A DNA stretch of 64,000 nucleotides from Combretum micranthum (Eukaryota > Streptophyta > Magnoliopsida > Myrtales > Combretaceae): contig JAMXBD010001033.1 in the NCBI GenBank assembly GCA_024138025.1, forward strand, positions 1-64,000, read 5' to 3'. Under the pieces are notes generated by a model. It was not told where the DNA came from and ran no database searches. It worked only from the letters and a program-made list of their open reading frames with translations. Below are positions 12,341 through 24,519 of the stretch, piece after piece. How positions within the stretch are numbered: the stretch's first letter is position 1; each line of letters begins with the position of its first letter. The position numbers and the translations under genes were made by a program.

Positions 12341-13560
12341 GGAGCTCCACATATGAATCTTCTCAACTTCCATACACCTACTCAATAGCTTTTCTCTTCA
12401 CCCTACGAATTCTCTTTATATGAACAAGATACCCAAACTATTTTAAGATATTCAATTGGAGGTCCTTCGCTCTTACATCTGGAGAATTACGGATCTCCAA
12501 TATGATGCTCCTGGACATGCTGGTGGAATCCAAGAGTGTGACTGTCCAGTGATTTCATCTAAGCAGGTGCAGGATCCTTCATACTTAATGATGTGAAACC
12601 ACCCGCCATGTTTCTTATTATACTCTAAGTCTCATTTAACCTCTGTTATGGGTATCAGTACATTTAACTGCCCATGATATTGGGTCCGAGTCCACCACAT
12701 TGAAATTATAATGGTTCGTTATGTGCCACATTTTAACTGCCGTATGAGATGATCTTTTGTATCAAACGCATCCCAACCTTGAATTCATTGCTGAAGCTCC
12801 AATTCCGAACACTCATTTCCTACTTATCATCATATGCAGCATAAGCACTACCCACTTCAGCATTGAAAAAGGGTACTAACACTAAGATTTCTACTGCATC
12901 AACGTCAGTAGGAGCAATGAAGCGGTGCCAATCATTTCTCCTTGTTTGTACCCCGGGAAAAAGCTTTGACATTATGATTTCCATCATCATCATAGTCATC
13001 ACTTGATTCACTTGCCGAGGAGTCTTACATGGCATCTATATCATGACCACTTATCGAGGTAGGTGCACACATTTCCACTTGTGCGCTGCTGATTTTCTAA
13101 ACTGGAGTGGAGTTTTAGTCTACCAACCCTTCGCTCCCAATATTTCTATTAATGTTCATTTCTCCTACAGGTGCCTGTAACAATTCATTTTCGAATATCT
13201 GCACATAAACAACCACTAGCCGTTCTGTGTACACCAACATCTCCTATGTATCATCATCATCGGTTACTGGAATAATATCATAACGCAGCATCCTGTCTCC
13301 AATAACTACCTTATGATATAGCTCCACCCGATGCGTACACCTATTTACCTTCAGTCTATTGCAAATTATGTCCAATATTTGCCATATGTAGAGTTCTACT
13401 ATCATTAACTACGGCAACGGTGCTTTCATAACCAAAACCACCATCCCTTGCATAATGTTGCCATGAGCGTATAGTATAAATTCGCCTTATCCATTTCCTT
13501 ACCGACCCTGCTATCTCATAAAAAATAGCTCGAATGCATGAACTTTACAACATCACACTT

Positions 13561-14294
13561 ATGAATTGAACTCCCTTAATATTTAACATAACTCGTGATG
13601 CTATTATATATACCCCGATCTTGTAATAGTATATGGACATGGTGTATGAACAAAATCAGCAGTAAACGCGAATGATATGGCTTGATTTTCAAAGTTAAAA
13701 TTAAAATTACTAATTTATAATCTACTTTATTTGTATCAATTGATATAAATTATAATTTTAAATTTTGATTTCTATTACGTAAAATTTTTCCTATTTTTGA
13801 ACAAACCTATGTATCGTATTAAATTCTTATAATTAATATAGAACACATAGACATACAAAAAAAATTGAAATTTGCGTACAACAACCAATATTCCCACAAC
13901 TCATACAACCAATAATCAACAATGTAACATCAATAATTCAAAAAAAAATGCAAAATTTCGGAATCATATAATAACCAATATTCCCACAACACATACAACC
14001 AATATTCAACAACATAGCATCAATAATCCAAAATTTTTTTTGAAAATTGCCGAATCATACCACAATTCGTCGCCGTTTCTTTTTCTCCTCTTTTCTCGGT
14101 GATGCTTCTCATCTCCACGAAATTGTTTCTTTCTCAACATCGGGTGATCCAAAATTACTAATATACGGAGCTAATTGCGTTCAATCGATTTGAATTTGTG
14201 TTAGGGTTTTCGATTTGGAAATTTGGGGATTTTGAAGTTCGGCAGAGGGAAGGAATGAAGAAGAAGGAGGCTGGGCGAGTTTTAGGTCCGTTAA
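13561..14294. other. 5' flank of the MULE relic
   Basis: AT-rich DNA holds a direct repeat of about 60 bp (about 13885-13935 and 13972-14022, both with ATTCCCACAAC and CATACAACCAATA). It is followed by GC-richer sequence (14070-14290) that on the minus strand resembles an untranslated leader of the element. No separate gene was recognised. Confidence 0.45.
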
Positions 14295-14450
14295 CCTTGT
14301 CTCTTTAAGAGACGAGATCACTTACTAATGACTTCATCTCTTGAAGAGACAAGGTAGGACGCGACAACCTCGTCTCTTGAAGAGACGAGGTCATATTATG
14401 TTACTTGACCTCGTCTGTTGAAGAGATGGGGTTTTTTCAAGAGACGAGGT
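14295..14450. repeat. Cluster of four imperfect palindromes around CTCGTCTCTTGAAGAGACGAG
   Basis: Inverted-repeat units are centred near 14305, 14343, 14379 and 14419, spaced about 36-40 bp, with an extra half unit at 14437-14450. The unit at 14367-14391 is perfect: 12-base arms (arm ACCTCGTCTCTT) around one central base. The others have one to three differences. The cluster lies about 0.8 kb beyond the N-terminal end of the MULE relic, where promoter or subterminal sequence of the element would be expected. It may be part of that element, but no matching copy was seen at the other end. Confidence 0.8.
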
Positions 14451-15060
14451 AATGTTGCCTAAAATCGAGTTTAATTTCATCCCGAAGGTAAATTTGTAAT
14501 TTAAAAAAAACAATAATATTTTATTTCTTTTCCCCAATTTAGGGTCCATTTAGATGATTAGTATTTCATCTATATATATAACTAATCGATATTTATATTT
14601 AATTTGTATATTATATGTTTAATATATTTATAAATAAAATTATTTTTTTCATCTATATTAGTTTTTTGAAAACATTTATATGTCATCCACATGCATATGA
14701 AACAAAAAAGCCCTTAAAATCAAGCAATTTTCAACAAATATAAAACTCAGAATTTATGAGTTCCAATAGCCAAAAGTTAAATATGTTTTCAAAGAAAAAA
14801 CTTTATCTATATGAATACCCTTCACACCTATATAATGTTATTCGAAATTTCTTTACTTTTTTAATAGAAATAGATACGATTGTACATTATTATTCTTAAG
14901 TTTTTTGTCTTAGTCTTAGTCTTATCTGTTTATTTATCATATGATCATCACTTAGAATATTGATCTTAGTTCATGAGTCATGACAATCTGATTCTTTCTC
15001 ATTTCTACTTGTTTTGTGCATGGTTTATTTATTGACACTTCGTGGTCAATGAATCCAATT

Positions 15061-15770
15061 GAATTATGAGAAGATGAACAATGGGAAATAATGATCCTTA
15101 ACACGGAATGTCAAAATTCCATGGATGAACATTATATGGTTGGGAAGATTATAGTGGAGAAAACATTAAACAAGAATGCTCTCATGATGATTCTTCAAAA
15201 GCATGGGACTAATACAGTAGTATTTCAATTTTCCATGTTCGTGATAATTTATCTTTTTATAGATGATAATGGTATCCACTTATATTTATGGTTGTGTTTT
15301 ATTTGGTCAAATAAATATATAATAGAAATTAGGTTCGAGAGGAACCTTTCAAAAGAAAAGGATTTAGATCTTGGTTTGTGTTGGGCCTAACCATGCCATG
15401 TCCTTCATATCAATTTAAGAATATTAAGGAGCTAGATTTCACATATTGTTATCTATAGATTCATTTTTGTAGCCTACCATTACAATTAATCACGAAAAGT
15501 AATGTGAGACAGCTAGGTGAAAAGGTAGGAACAATGTTAGAAGTGGAGGATTATAGTGTGATTAAAGGAGACTTCTTCTTTGTTAGATTACAAAATCACA
15601 TCAATAAACATTAATCCATAGATTATGGATTGATAACAGAGAGGACAATCGATGTTAGGTTTTCATCAAATATGAATGACCATTGCATTTCTGTTATGCT
15701 TATGGTGTGATAGGACATGTAGGATCTCACTATGCAGTAAAGGAAAAACCAAATAGCAAATATCATCATT
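15061..15770 (+). pseudogene. Relic of a DUF4283/zinc-knuckle protein (LINE ORF1 type)
   Basis: The reading includes YMVGKIIVEKTLNKNALMMI near 15135-15195, the opening of the DUF4283 domain. It continues in other frames as WFVLGLTMPCPSYQFKNIK-like sequence, LPLQLITKSNVRQLGEKVG and TMLEVEDYSVIKGDFFF (about 15475-15580). It ends near LHFCYAYGVIGHVGSHYA (15685-15740). The last block matches the CCHC knuckle that usually follows DUF4283, but the second and fourth Cys positions are Tyr. Such proteins are encoded by plant LINE ORF1 and by derived host genes. In-frame stops show it is dead. No partner reverse transcriptase lies directly downstream. Confidence 0.6.
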
Positions 15771-18700
15771 TGAATTAAAGCCTAAAAGCGTCAAATTTGT
15801 GTAAAGTTATAATAATCAAAGATGGATGTTACCATAATTCAAAAGCAGATCCTAGTCACCACCAGCATAATATTGATAATGAGAGAGAAAGGAAAGAAAC
15901 TGCCAACATGAAATACATACTTAAACCCCATGCACAACTCAAGATTGATCCAACATGTTGATTGGTGTAGATGCAGGGTTCTTCCTAAGGTGACCACGCA
16001 CGTGTCACATGGGTCTCACGCTTGACACATAACTTTGAAGTGATACTAATGAGATGACACTTGATGATGGAATGGCTTGGAGAGAATAATAAGAGAGGAG
16101 GAACGAGCAGTTTCAGTGTCTCAAATGCACAACTGACAACTAACAAGTAAGGGAGTCTAAGTATATCTCGCATGTCAACCTTATAGTTCTTGAGTAGTTG
16201 GGGTAGAAATCACTTGAGTTGCTTGTTTGATATTTCTAAACAGAGCCTCCTCTATAGATAATTGTTTGTCTTCTCTCTCCAGAAGTTGGAAATAAAGAGA
16301 AGAGACTGAGTATTTAAAGGCACTTGGTATGGATGATAACCGTTAGATCATCTTAGTGATTAACGAATGAGATAAAGCAAACTCATATCATGGTTATCTT
16401 GAATGAGCTCCTTATGGCTAAGGCCAATATTTATCTCCTGCATTCGTGAGCCTACCTGAGAAAAGTTGGAGGTGGCAAACCTGTCCAATGCTCCATGTTC
16501 CAAACCCACCAAACCAAATCTCTCTAAACCATCATAAAGAATGAACTGGACTCGTTGGGCCTTGTCTTCTAGCCCATGAGTCAAGCCCAAATAATAAATA
16601 ATAGTATTTAATTTTAAGCCCATTTACAATTGGAAATAAGACAAATGGTTTACAAATGCTAATGTACTACATGTTTCTTTATGTTCTATTGTAGACATGT
16701 GAATTTAAAAGGAATTATCATGTGTGTTTTACATGCACATTGTATTGCATGTGCTTGAAAGGCATAACATGGAGTGACATTTGAGGGATTATTAATCAAG
16801 AATGGAGTAAAGGGGAGGAGCAGACAATCTACACTTGCTCAAATGAACTTTTAATGAGTCAGGGAGTTAAAATGTATCAAACCTCAATAATAGCAATGAA
16901 CAAGATATGTTATTGATTTCAATCAAGTGTTTGATTTTTTTGAGTTGGAAATTTAGTAATGTGATGATGATTTTCTTTTATTCCCTCATAATCACAAAAT
17001 ATTAGGGTATTTGTAAAGTTTGACTGTGAATATTATTTATTGGATCACATTAACAATCAACCATCATGGTGGGTCTCCACTATAGGTGGGTCTCATAGTC
17101 GGTTCCTTTTGGATTTAAGCCCATTAAAGGCCCTTTTTTGGTGTATGAGTTGTGTTGAAAAATACTATAATTAGACATGTTAATTTAAATGGGTCCTACT
17201 TTGAGTACATTATGTCAATGCTTCTTTATTGCCCATAGAGTGTATAAACTTGACTCATTGAACCTTGTTGCCTTAGTTCAAAGAGTCAAATCCACACGAC
17301 TATAGATTTCAAAGCTTAAAGTCAAAATAAACCCCCTACATAAAAAATCTTTATGTTTTAGTTAATGCTTAATTCACAGGGTAAATGCTAAGAAGATTGC
17401 AAGATTATTTCCATCTATGTTATAGGTAATCAACAACCGTGGCCATATTTCTCATATAGTAAGATATGATTAATGTCGGTAAAAGGCTTGTAGTACTTAA
17501 AAGCCTCCATGCATAACATAAGTCCAAAATATCTACTTAAAAATCATCTCTAGAGTAGTTTAAGATCAATGTCACCTTTGTTCATAGTCACTAAGTTTGA
17601 TTATGAGAAATTTTGGGAGATCATTAAAAGATTCATTGCAATTACACTATACATTCTTCATTGTCTTTCTATTATCTTCTTACACCCTCTTCTTGGTAAA
17701 TTATATAACTAAAGGTTTCTTAAAGACAATACTAAGGAAGGCACTCTTATTTTTTTCTCTATAATCTCCTCCACATGTGGACATTACAAAAAGCCTCTAC
17801 TTCCTTCTAAACTCATCTTTTCCTTTAGAGATCAATTTGTTCCTTTACCATTTTCCACTAATGGCCCAAATGATTTTTATAATAGTTGATTGCATGCAAC
17901 CAGTGTATATTTAACTTGAAAAAATCTTGAATTGAAGATATGTGGAAAAAATGTAGTTAAAGGGATGTGTAAGAGCAAAAAAATTATAAAAACTCGATTT
18001 TTGCAAAGCATGCATGGAGCAACGAATCAAATTGATCAGCTTTATTTGTTCTTTGTTAATTCTTGCTTGATTAGGATCTTTGTTGAGTAATTCTAATAGC
18101 ATATTAATATTTATTAAAAGCATGTTAATTCTGTAAGTGCATCCACTTAGAAAGAAGAGGTTTTCAACTATAAGTGTTAGTGCTTAAACTCCATTGTTAT
18201 ATGTTTTTTCTAATAATTGGATTAATGAGTTAATTATTGATGAAATTTCAGATAATCAATAAACAAGACAAAGACTCCTTATTTCTTTATAATTATCATA
18301 GGATTTCATAAATAAGTGTGGGCTTACGAATAATTAAGGCTTATAAAGATTTTCTTTCATGCATAAGATAACCACAAATATCATGAAAGGTACGCTAGAT
18401 TGATCCGAAATATTGTGGATTGGAATAAGGATTTACAAAGCCATTTTTATATTTGAAGACACTTAAGAAAGCTTGATTTCGTTTTCATATTATATTTGAA
18501 TGCATCATACTCAGAATAGAATGGAATGTGTATGTAATAGTGCTTGTTAAAAATGTCTTTTATTTGTGGGTGTAATGAATATAATTAATCATTGCATTTA
18601 ATACCTCAACATTGCTTATTTTTGTAATTAACTACATAAAATATAAAAATATTAAATTGGTATAAACTTTACTTATTTTTACAATTAACTATTTAAAATT

Positions 18701-19081
18701 TTGCATTATTTTGCAATCGATTATCTAAATTTTAATCATTTTTGCAATAAACTACTCATAAAAGTTATAAATAAACCCAAAAGGTATATTGATATTTTTA
18801 AATTTCAAGTAAATAATTATACAAAGTAATAAAAGTTTATATATCAAATGTGATATTCATGTTATATATAAATAATAATGGTATATTAAGTTAAAAAGTT
18901 ATTTAAATATGCATTAAGGGCAAATGAAATCTAAGTCCTCTTTTTCAAGCTTTTGATTAGGCTTGCTCGAATGGGGATGAATAAAGGATGTAACCAAAAT
19001 TACAATTCCTTTCTAGTTTATTCTCATGCATTGAACATGTTATAAAAGCAAATAAATTGGTCCAATAGCTCTTGTTTTAAG
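15771..19081. other. Gene-free spacer
   Basis: AT-rich DNA with stops in all frames. Nothing was recognised with confidence. The stretch 15960-16640 is less AT-rich and, with the TATTTAAAGGCAC motif at 16310, might belong to an old LTR, but no boundaries were found. Confidence 0.4.
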
Positions 19082-19557
19082 CAATGTTGTCAGAATCGGA
19101 CCGCGGTTTGACCTGAACAGGATAGGGAGTCAAGGGTCAAGGGGTTGGAGCAAGTTCAACCAAGGGTCGAATCGGCGTCACGAAAAAGTAAAAATATAAG
19201 GGATAATTTAATTATAAAAGACCAATATGTGTGTAATCACTCAATTAAATCTATATTTGGATCAAATTCATAAATTAATTATTAAATAAATATGATTTAA
19301 TAATTATATTTTAGCAGTTTATAATAAAAAATGAATAAATATTTAAATTTCTAATTTTTTAATTTATTTTTTATTTTTTTTATCCTAGTCAGCCGATCCT
19401 GATCGATCGGTTCAACCCAATTCAACCGCCCGGGTCAATTCGGGTCTCACCGGTTCATTGTAAAAAAGAGTTTTAGGCAAGACTCGATCGGGTATTAGTA
19501 CCAATTCTGGTCGAACCGAGTTAAACTGGCTGGTCCAGGCTGGTTTTGACAACCATG
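19082..19557. mobile_element. Non-autonomous inverted-repeat element with 8-bp target duplication
   Basis: The left end reads CAATGTTGTCAGAATCGG. The right end, reverse-complemented, reads CATGGTTGTCAAAACC, giving an imperfect terminal inverted repeat. The element is flanked on both sides by GTTTTAAG (19074-19081 and 19558-19565). Length is 476 bp with no coding capacity. GC-rich arms flank an AT-rich middle. The 8-bp duplication suggests the hAT superfamily. Its ends resemble those of the element at 46650-49156. Confidence 0.7.
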
Positions 19558-20114
19558 GTTTTAAGTTTATAAAATTGGATTTCCTAAAATCACATTTATT
19601 ATGCCTAAATAGACCAGAATGAAATGGTGATTCCTAATTCCATTCCCATTTCCTTCCAATGTTTTTGGATACATTTTTAAAAATGGAATTTCGATTCTAT
19701 CCCCTTTTATTAATACTATGCCATATTGATTCCATTTTATCCATGAATATATCCAAATAAATGAATAGATTTATCATATATAGCATCTTACAATTAGGTT
19801 ATGATTGCATTCCCTTTGTTTAAATCACATTCCAATTCAAATAATTTTTACATATCGATTGTCATATATAACATTTTTAAAATTAAGCTTGGCTTAGTAA
19901 CCCTACCGATAACTTGAGGATCGAACCATACCATTACGTTAAGCTAATGATCAGATTCTAAAAATCACATAAAACAACATTTTTTTTTATAAATTCCTCC
20001 TAAGTAAGATTATAAATGCATCAAGTTGAAATGATACGGTGTAAAGCTCAAACTTTACTCAAATGAAAAAAATTTAAAATCGAATGAAAAAAATAGAAAA
20101 CTCGAACTTTACTC

Positions 20115-20133
20115 GATGATGATGATGATGATG

Positions 20134-20173
<40 letters not shown>
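20115..20173. repeat. Compound (GAT)n(TAT)n microsatellite
   Basis: About seven GAT units pass into about twelve TAT units, ending in an A-rich run. Confidence 0.95.
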
Positions 20174-20174
<1 letters not shown>

Positions 20175-20199
20175 AAAATAAAAAAAAAAGTTAAGATAG

Positions 20200-23100
20200 G
20201 ATTTAGGGATAGATTAAGGTTTCTAGTTGAGTTGGTGTTAAAATATAACAAATTCAAACCATTAGATATAAAGAAAGAAAAAAAGTAAAGAATGAAAGGG
20301 AAAAATACAAGTTTTATAATTTTTTTTTATGAAAATACAAAAAACTTGAATACGTTCATGGGCTATTTGAATAAAGTATTTTAAAATTTGAACTTAATCT
20401 CGATAACTACTTTAGTAGATCGAATTCTAGCTTGATTCAATTATAGTCAAGTCAAATTAGAGCTATGATCGAGTCGAACTCGCTAGTGTAAACTCAACTC
20501 ACTTAGAACTATGCTCCCAATTCCCAAGCATAATGGGATTTATGTTCGTTCCTCACATCTACCCATACTATCTTAAGCCAACCTACTTTCAATTCATCAA
20601 CTACTCGTTACTCTATTATTTACCAATGCCGGATTTGTGCTACTATATCATATTTTGTATCTATGTCTAAATGGGCCATGTCTAAAAAATCTCAATCTCT
20701 AATTTGACCCATTTATTAATTGTGCGTGAAAAAACCTAAACCCATGACCCAACGTATTCATGCTGTGTCTCATGTCATTCTCTTTATTATATAAATATAT
20801 ATATATATATATATTCTACTATAACTTAAATATTTTATATTATATTGGAAGTTATTGTATTAAAATAGTTATTATCTAATATAGATCTAGTTATATATCA
20901 TACTGCATATGTACACACATATAATATACTCAATTTATATAATAAATGAATTATAAGATATCTATTATATGTTGATAACGTGTATATTTATATATGCTAA
21001 AATATGTTATATACATACACACATATATTATAAATATCTATTACGTATGTTATGTAGTATACATATATATCATGATATATATTTATATGATATATTTTAT
21101 ACATAATTTATAGTTTATATATACTCTTTAATTATGCATATTTATGTGATCTTTGCAAACTATAAATAAAGGCAGATATATAATCAATACATTAATTGTA
21201 TTCATATAACATGTTATATGTGATCAATATCTTATAACACATATAGCATATTAATTTCATACGATAAATAAATCATAACATACTAGTAGGTAATGCACAT
21301 GTTATACAAGTGCTAAGAAAATAATTGATTAAATAAATAAAATATTCAAATTGTTATCTCATGAATATATGCTTTTACAAAAACATTGCATATTGAAATT
21401 AATTACATAGTCATCACCATAGTGGATAAGTATCCATATATGAGATCTAAATTCATTACAAAACCTTTAGATATTGAACTACTCATTAATAGTTGTACTT
21501 TTAACGATACGTTTAGAAAAAAAAAAATTTATCAAAACATATCTTTTTTTTAACCTAATAAATATACATTTTTAATATTTTGTTGTCAATTGATAGCGTT
21601 TAATCTTACCATTTCTAAGTTGGAAAAAAAAAGACTTACAAGTTTATTAGATAATTAATTATCTAAAAGACTAATGGATAAAGCAAGATGAGAACATAAG
21701 TGGGTGAGAGAAAAGTAAAGAGGGAGATGTATAGAGTAAAATGCCTTTAGTTAGTTTGGCAAAAAAAAAAAAAAGAAAAAGGTCTTTATTTAACTTGGAA
21801 AAAAATTTATGCATGGAGGAGGACAGAAAATGAGAGTTGATTTTACTGAGAGAAAATTGAGAAAGGGGAGGGGATAACTATTGGAAAACTAAGTTTTAGA
21901 TTATTATGTGTTTACTAAATTGACCCGACTCTTGAAGGAAAAAATGATAGAAACTATCTTGACAAAATGTGTAAATAAAATGAAAATTAAAACTAAACCT
22001 TTATATTTCATGTACTGAAAATGTGGAGTAAAAAATGGAGAAGTTTAAACATTATAATAATAGATATATATACTTAACAATATTAGTTATATATGCTATG
22101 TCATATATATATATATATATTATTTTTATATATTTAAGCAACATGCATAATATGTAATGCATTCTTTATATGTACTTTATAAGTTACATACGTGAGCTAT
22201 ATACAATCTACCACTTTTGTTATATGCAATATCTATTTTAATATAAATATTTATATAATATAAACAGACGACGCACCCGCGATGCATGTGCAAATAAAAT
22301 AACCCAACATGTATAAATTAAATAGATATATTATTTTGACAGGTTAGAAGAGGACAACCTTAGCTAGTCCTAGTAATTATGAAATTAATTACAAATCATA
22401 ATTACAATTGTATTTTCCATAGATAACTTCATGTTAGGTAACTGTAATCATAAATATGGTATCGGAGCTTTAGAGCAGTATATAAAGATACATACTTAGG
22501 TTAAAAAAGGAAAAAAACTATATCTATTCAACCCTATTTAATTCTATTCAAACCCTATTTAATTTCGTGATTTCAATGATAAAAAAAATATTTTTGCCCA
22601 TACGCTAAAAAAGAAAAAGACTATATCTATTCGACTCTTATTTAATTTCATGATTTTAGGGATACCAAAAATATTTTATGTGAAAAAATCATATCTATTC
22701 AACCCCTATTTAATTCTATTCAAACTCTATTGAATTTCATGATTTCATGGATACCAAAAGTATTTTACGCCATATCTTAGAAAAGGAAAAGACTATGTCT
22801 ATTCAACCCTTATTTAATTATATTTAAATTTTCATGATTTCAGAGATACGAAAAAATATTTTATGCCCATATGCTAAAAACATTATATTAAAAACATTTA
22901 CACTAAATACACCAAAGGAGATAATTTTGCTTTAATAGTATAGATGTTAACATATAGATCATGTATTTATAGCATATAGATTTCATTATATGTGTAACTT
23001 ATATCTATATATATGTTTATTATAAATATATGGTTTATATACTATATGGTATACATGTTGTATATGTATCAAATAAATCAACTGTGTATTAATATATAAA

Positions 23101-23235
23101 TTATATATATTTTATTTGTTAAATAAGATCCATACTTCATATGTATTATATGCATGTTCTATATATAATTTATAATATGCAATATCTATGTATATAATTT
23201 ATTTCTTATATGGACAGTTTTGTAATTTTATAATT
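20200..23235. other. Very AT-rich spacer with TA microsatellites
   Basis: No gene was recognised. TA-dinucleotide tracts lie at about 20787-20812 and 22097-22120. Between 22500 and 22880 a motif of the kind CTATTCAACCCTATTTAAT, with TTTCATGATTTCA and ATTTTA, recurs about four times at roughly 100-bp spacing, a diverged tandem repeat. Confidence 0.55.
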
Positions 23236-23585
23236 TAGGGACAATATCACGTTTGCTATCTAAACTTTTTCCAAATATTCAATTAACTATCTAAACTTTT
23301 AATTAGTTAATTTACTGCCTAATTAAAATTTCCGTGCATACATATACCACCTAAGCTAATGGACAAACTGACCAACCAGTGTTTGACAAGTGGCACCAAT
23401 ACTGTTTTTTATTTTGACATAATCATTACCACTATTGTTATATAATTGTAATTATTAATATCATTATAATAAGATAATAGGGTTTTAAAAGGTGGTTAAT
23501 GTCGAATTTAGTATTTGAACTTTGCCCGAAAATTCAATTAGGTACCTGAACTTTCAAAAGTTCAATTTCAGTAACTCCATTGATG
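23236..23585. repeat. Two unpaired Mutator-type terminal repeat relics
   Basis: Two stretches, about 23240-23320 and 23490-23570, follow the pattern TAATRTC...TTTGAACTTTGCCC...ATTCAATTA...CTGAACTTT. The ends of the complete element at 61531-62728 show the same pattern. Both copies point the same way and no right-hand partner was found, so they look like broken or nested ends. Confidence 0.5.
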
Positions 23586-24343
23586 ACGTGGATGTATGGA
23601 CCAATCACGACATAACATGTGTGTCATTTGACATGGCATATTATTATGTTTTTATTTTATTTTCCCCATTCTGACATGGAAAATGCAAATTTTTATTTAT
23701 ACTTTTCATTATAATCAATGTTATATTATTTTTCAAAAGAATTTTAAATTTTTGTTCAAGCCCAAGCCCACAAATGTACCCCACCTAAATAAACTATCAA
23801 AGCCCGTAAACTCTTCTTAGCCTCTTGTTCTTCAATTGTAGTTTACTCGAAGATTATTTTATATACAAAATTAGTTTTTAGAGAGTTCTCCATGTGGGAA
23901 TAATAACAATTAGTGAAAAGATGAAGACTTGGGAGATGAAAGTGGCTTTGCATGGATCTTACAGACACTCTTTCTCGAATAGCTCGAGCATCATTAGCAA
24001 ACTCCATCTTGGGGATAGCGATGGTATGGACATCTTGGGACAATGGTGGTAAAATAGAGTCCTGACCATCATCATCGTCTTCGTGAACTATTCTTTTCCT
24101 AATGTTCATCTTTTTGGAAAGCTTTTTACAAAAATTGCAAGCTAAAGAAGACAAGAGCCCTTACCTCTTATCATTTAAAACAAAATAAGACTTTGGATAA
24201 ACTTCCATCTTATGAACAACATCTCAAAATTCTCACCTATCAATAATTTGAATGCCACATCATTGTCCAATGTCTTTGTCACCATCATTTGCTACACTTT
24301 TAGCTTCATCAGCAAGTGCTTTAGTCATTTTCTTTTTTAAAGT

Positions 24344-24493
24344 CTACTCAAAGTCTAGACTCAACAATAATATGAGCTGGTTTAGTAGCAATTTAACTCC
24401 ATGCTCCTTTACAAGTGCAAACCTTGGCTTGATCCTCTCTTCCAAACTATAGCCAAAGTATTGAGGGAATTTGACTAGCTTTAATTTAGCCAA
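24344..24493 (-). pseudogene. mTERF-family C-terminal fragment
   Basis: One 49-codon open stretch on the minus strand contains FPQYFGYSLEERIKPRFALV and KEHGVKLLLNQLILLLS, the usual C-terminal signature of plant mTERF proteins (organelle nucleic-acid binding). It stops at a TAG at 24344-24346 inside the conserved region, at LDFE. Downstream, KKKMTKALADEAKS (24330-24290) continues in another frame. Nothing mTERF-like was found upstream, so this is a partial, non-functional copy. The surrounding bases 24136-24165 and 24483-24515 share a repeated segment (AAAGAAGACAAGAG), which suggests a local duplication. Confidence 0.7.
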
Positions 24494-24519
24494 AGAAGAC
24501 AAGAGACCTCACCTTAGCT

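Larger units (their letters stand above)
8578..13560 (-). pseudogene. Decayed Mutator-like (MULE) transposase with C-terminal plant mobile domain
   Basis: Read right to left on the minus strand, the remains follow the order of a MuDR-type transposase. The N-terminal region (about 13560-12820) contains WQHYARDGGFGYES and VELYHKVVIGDRMLRYDII. The transposase core (12340-11383) follows, then a SWIM zinc finger (11295-11245), a CCHC zinc knuckle (11000-10958) and a plant mobile domain (10777-8640). The tail is Arg/Gly-rich and ends at a TAG at 8578-8580. Introns remain with GT-AG borders, for example donor after 12197 and 10645-10699. At least six in-frame stops (13244, 11269, 11191, 10709, 10438, 8641) and several frame changes show that the copy cannot make a full protein. 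Several stops replace an expected Gln or Trp (CAG to TAG, TGG to TGA or TAG). PMD is known from transposons and from host genes such as MAIN and MAIL1. No flanking 9-bp duplication was found, so the element borders are open. Confidence 0.8.

Noticed and set aside
20115..20173. CRISPR-like or satellite array
   Set aside because: It is a simple trinucleotide microsatellite without spacers; this is plant nuclear DNA.
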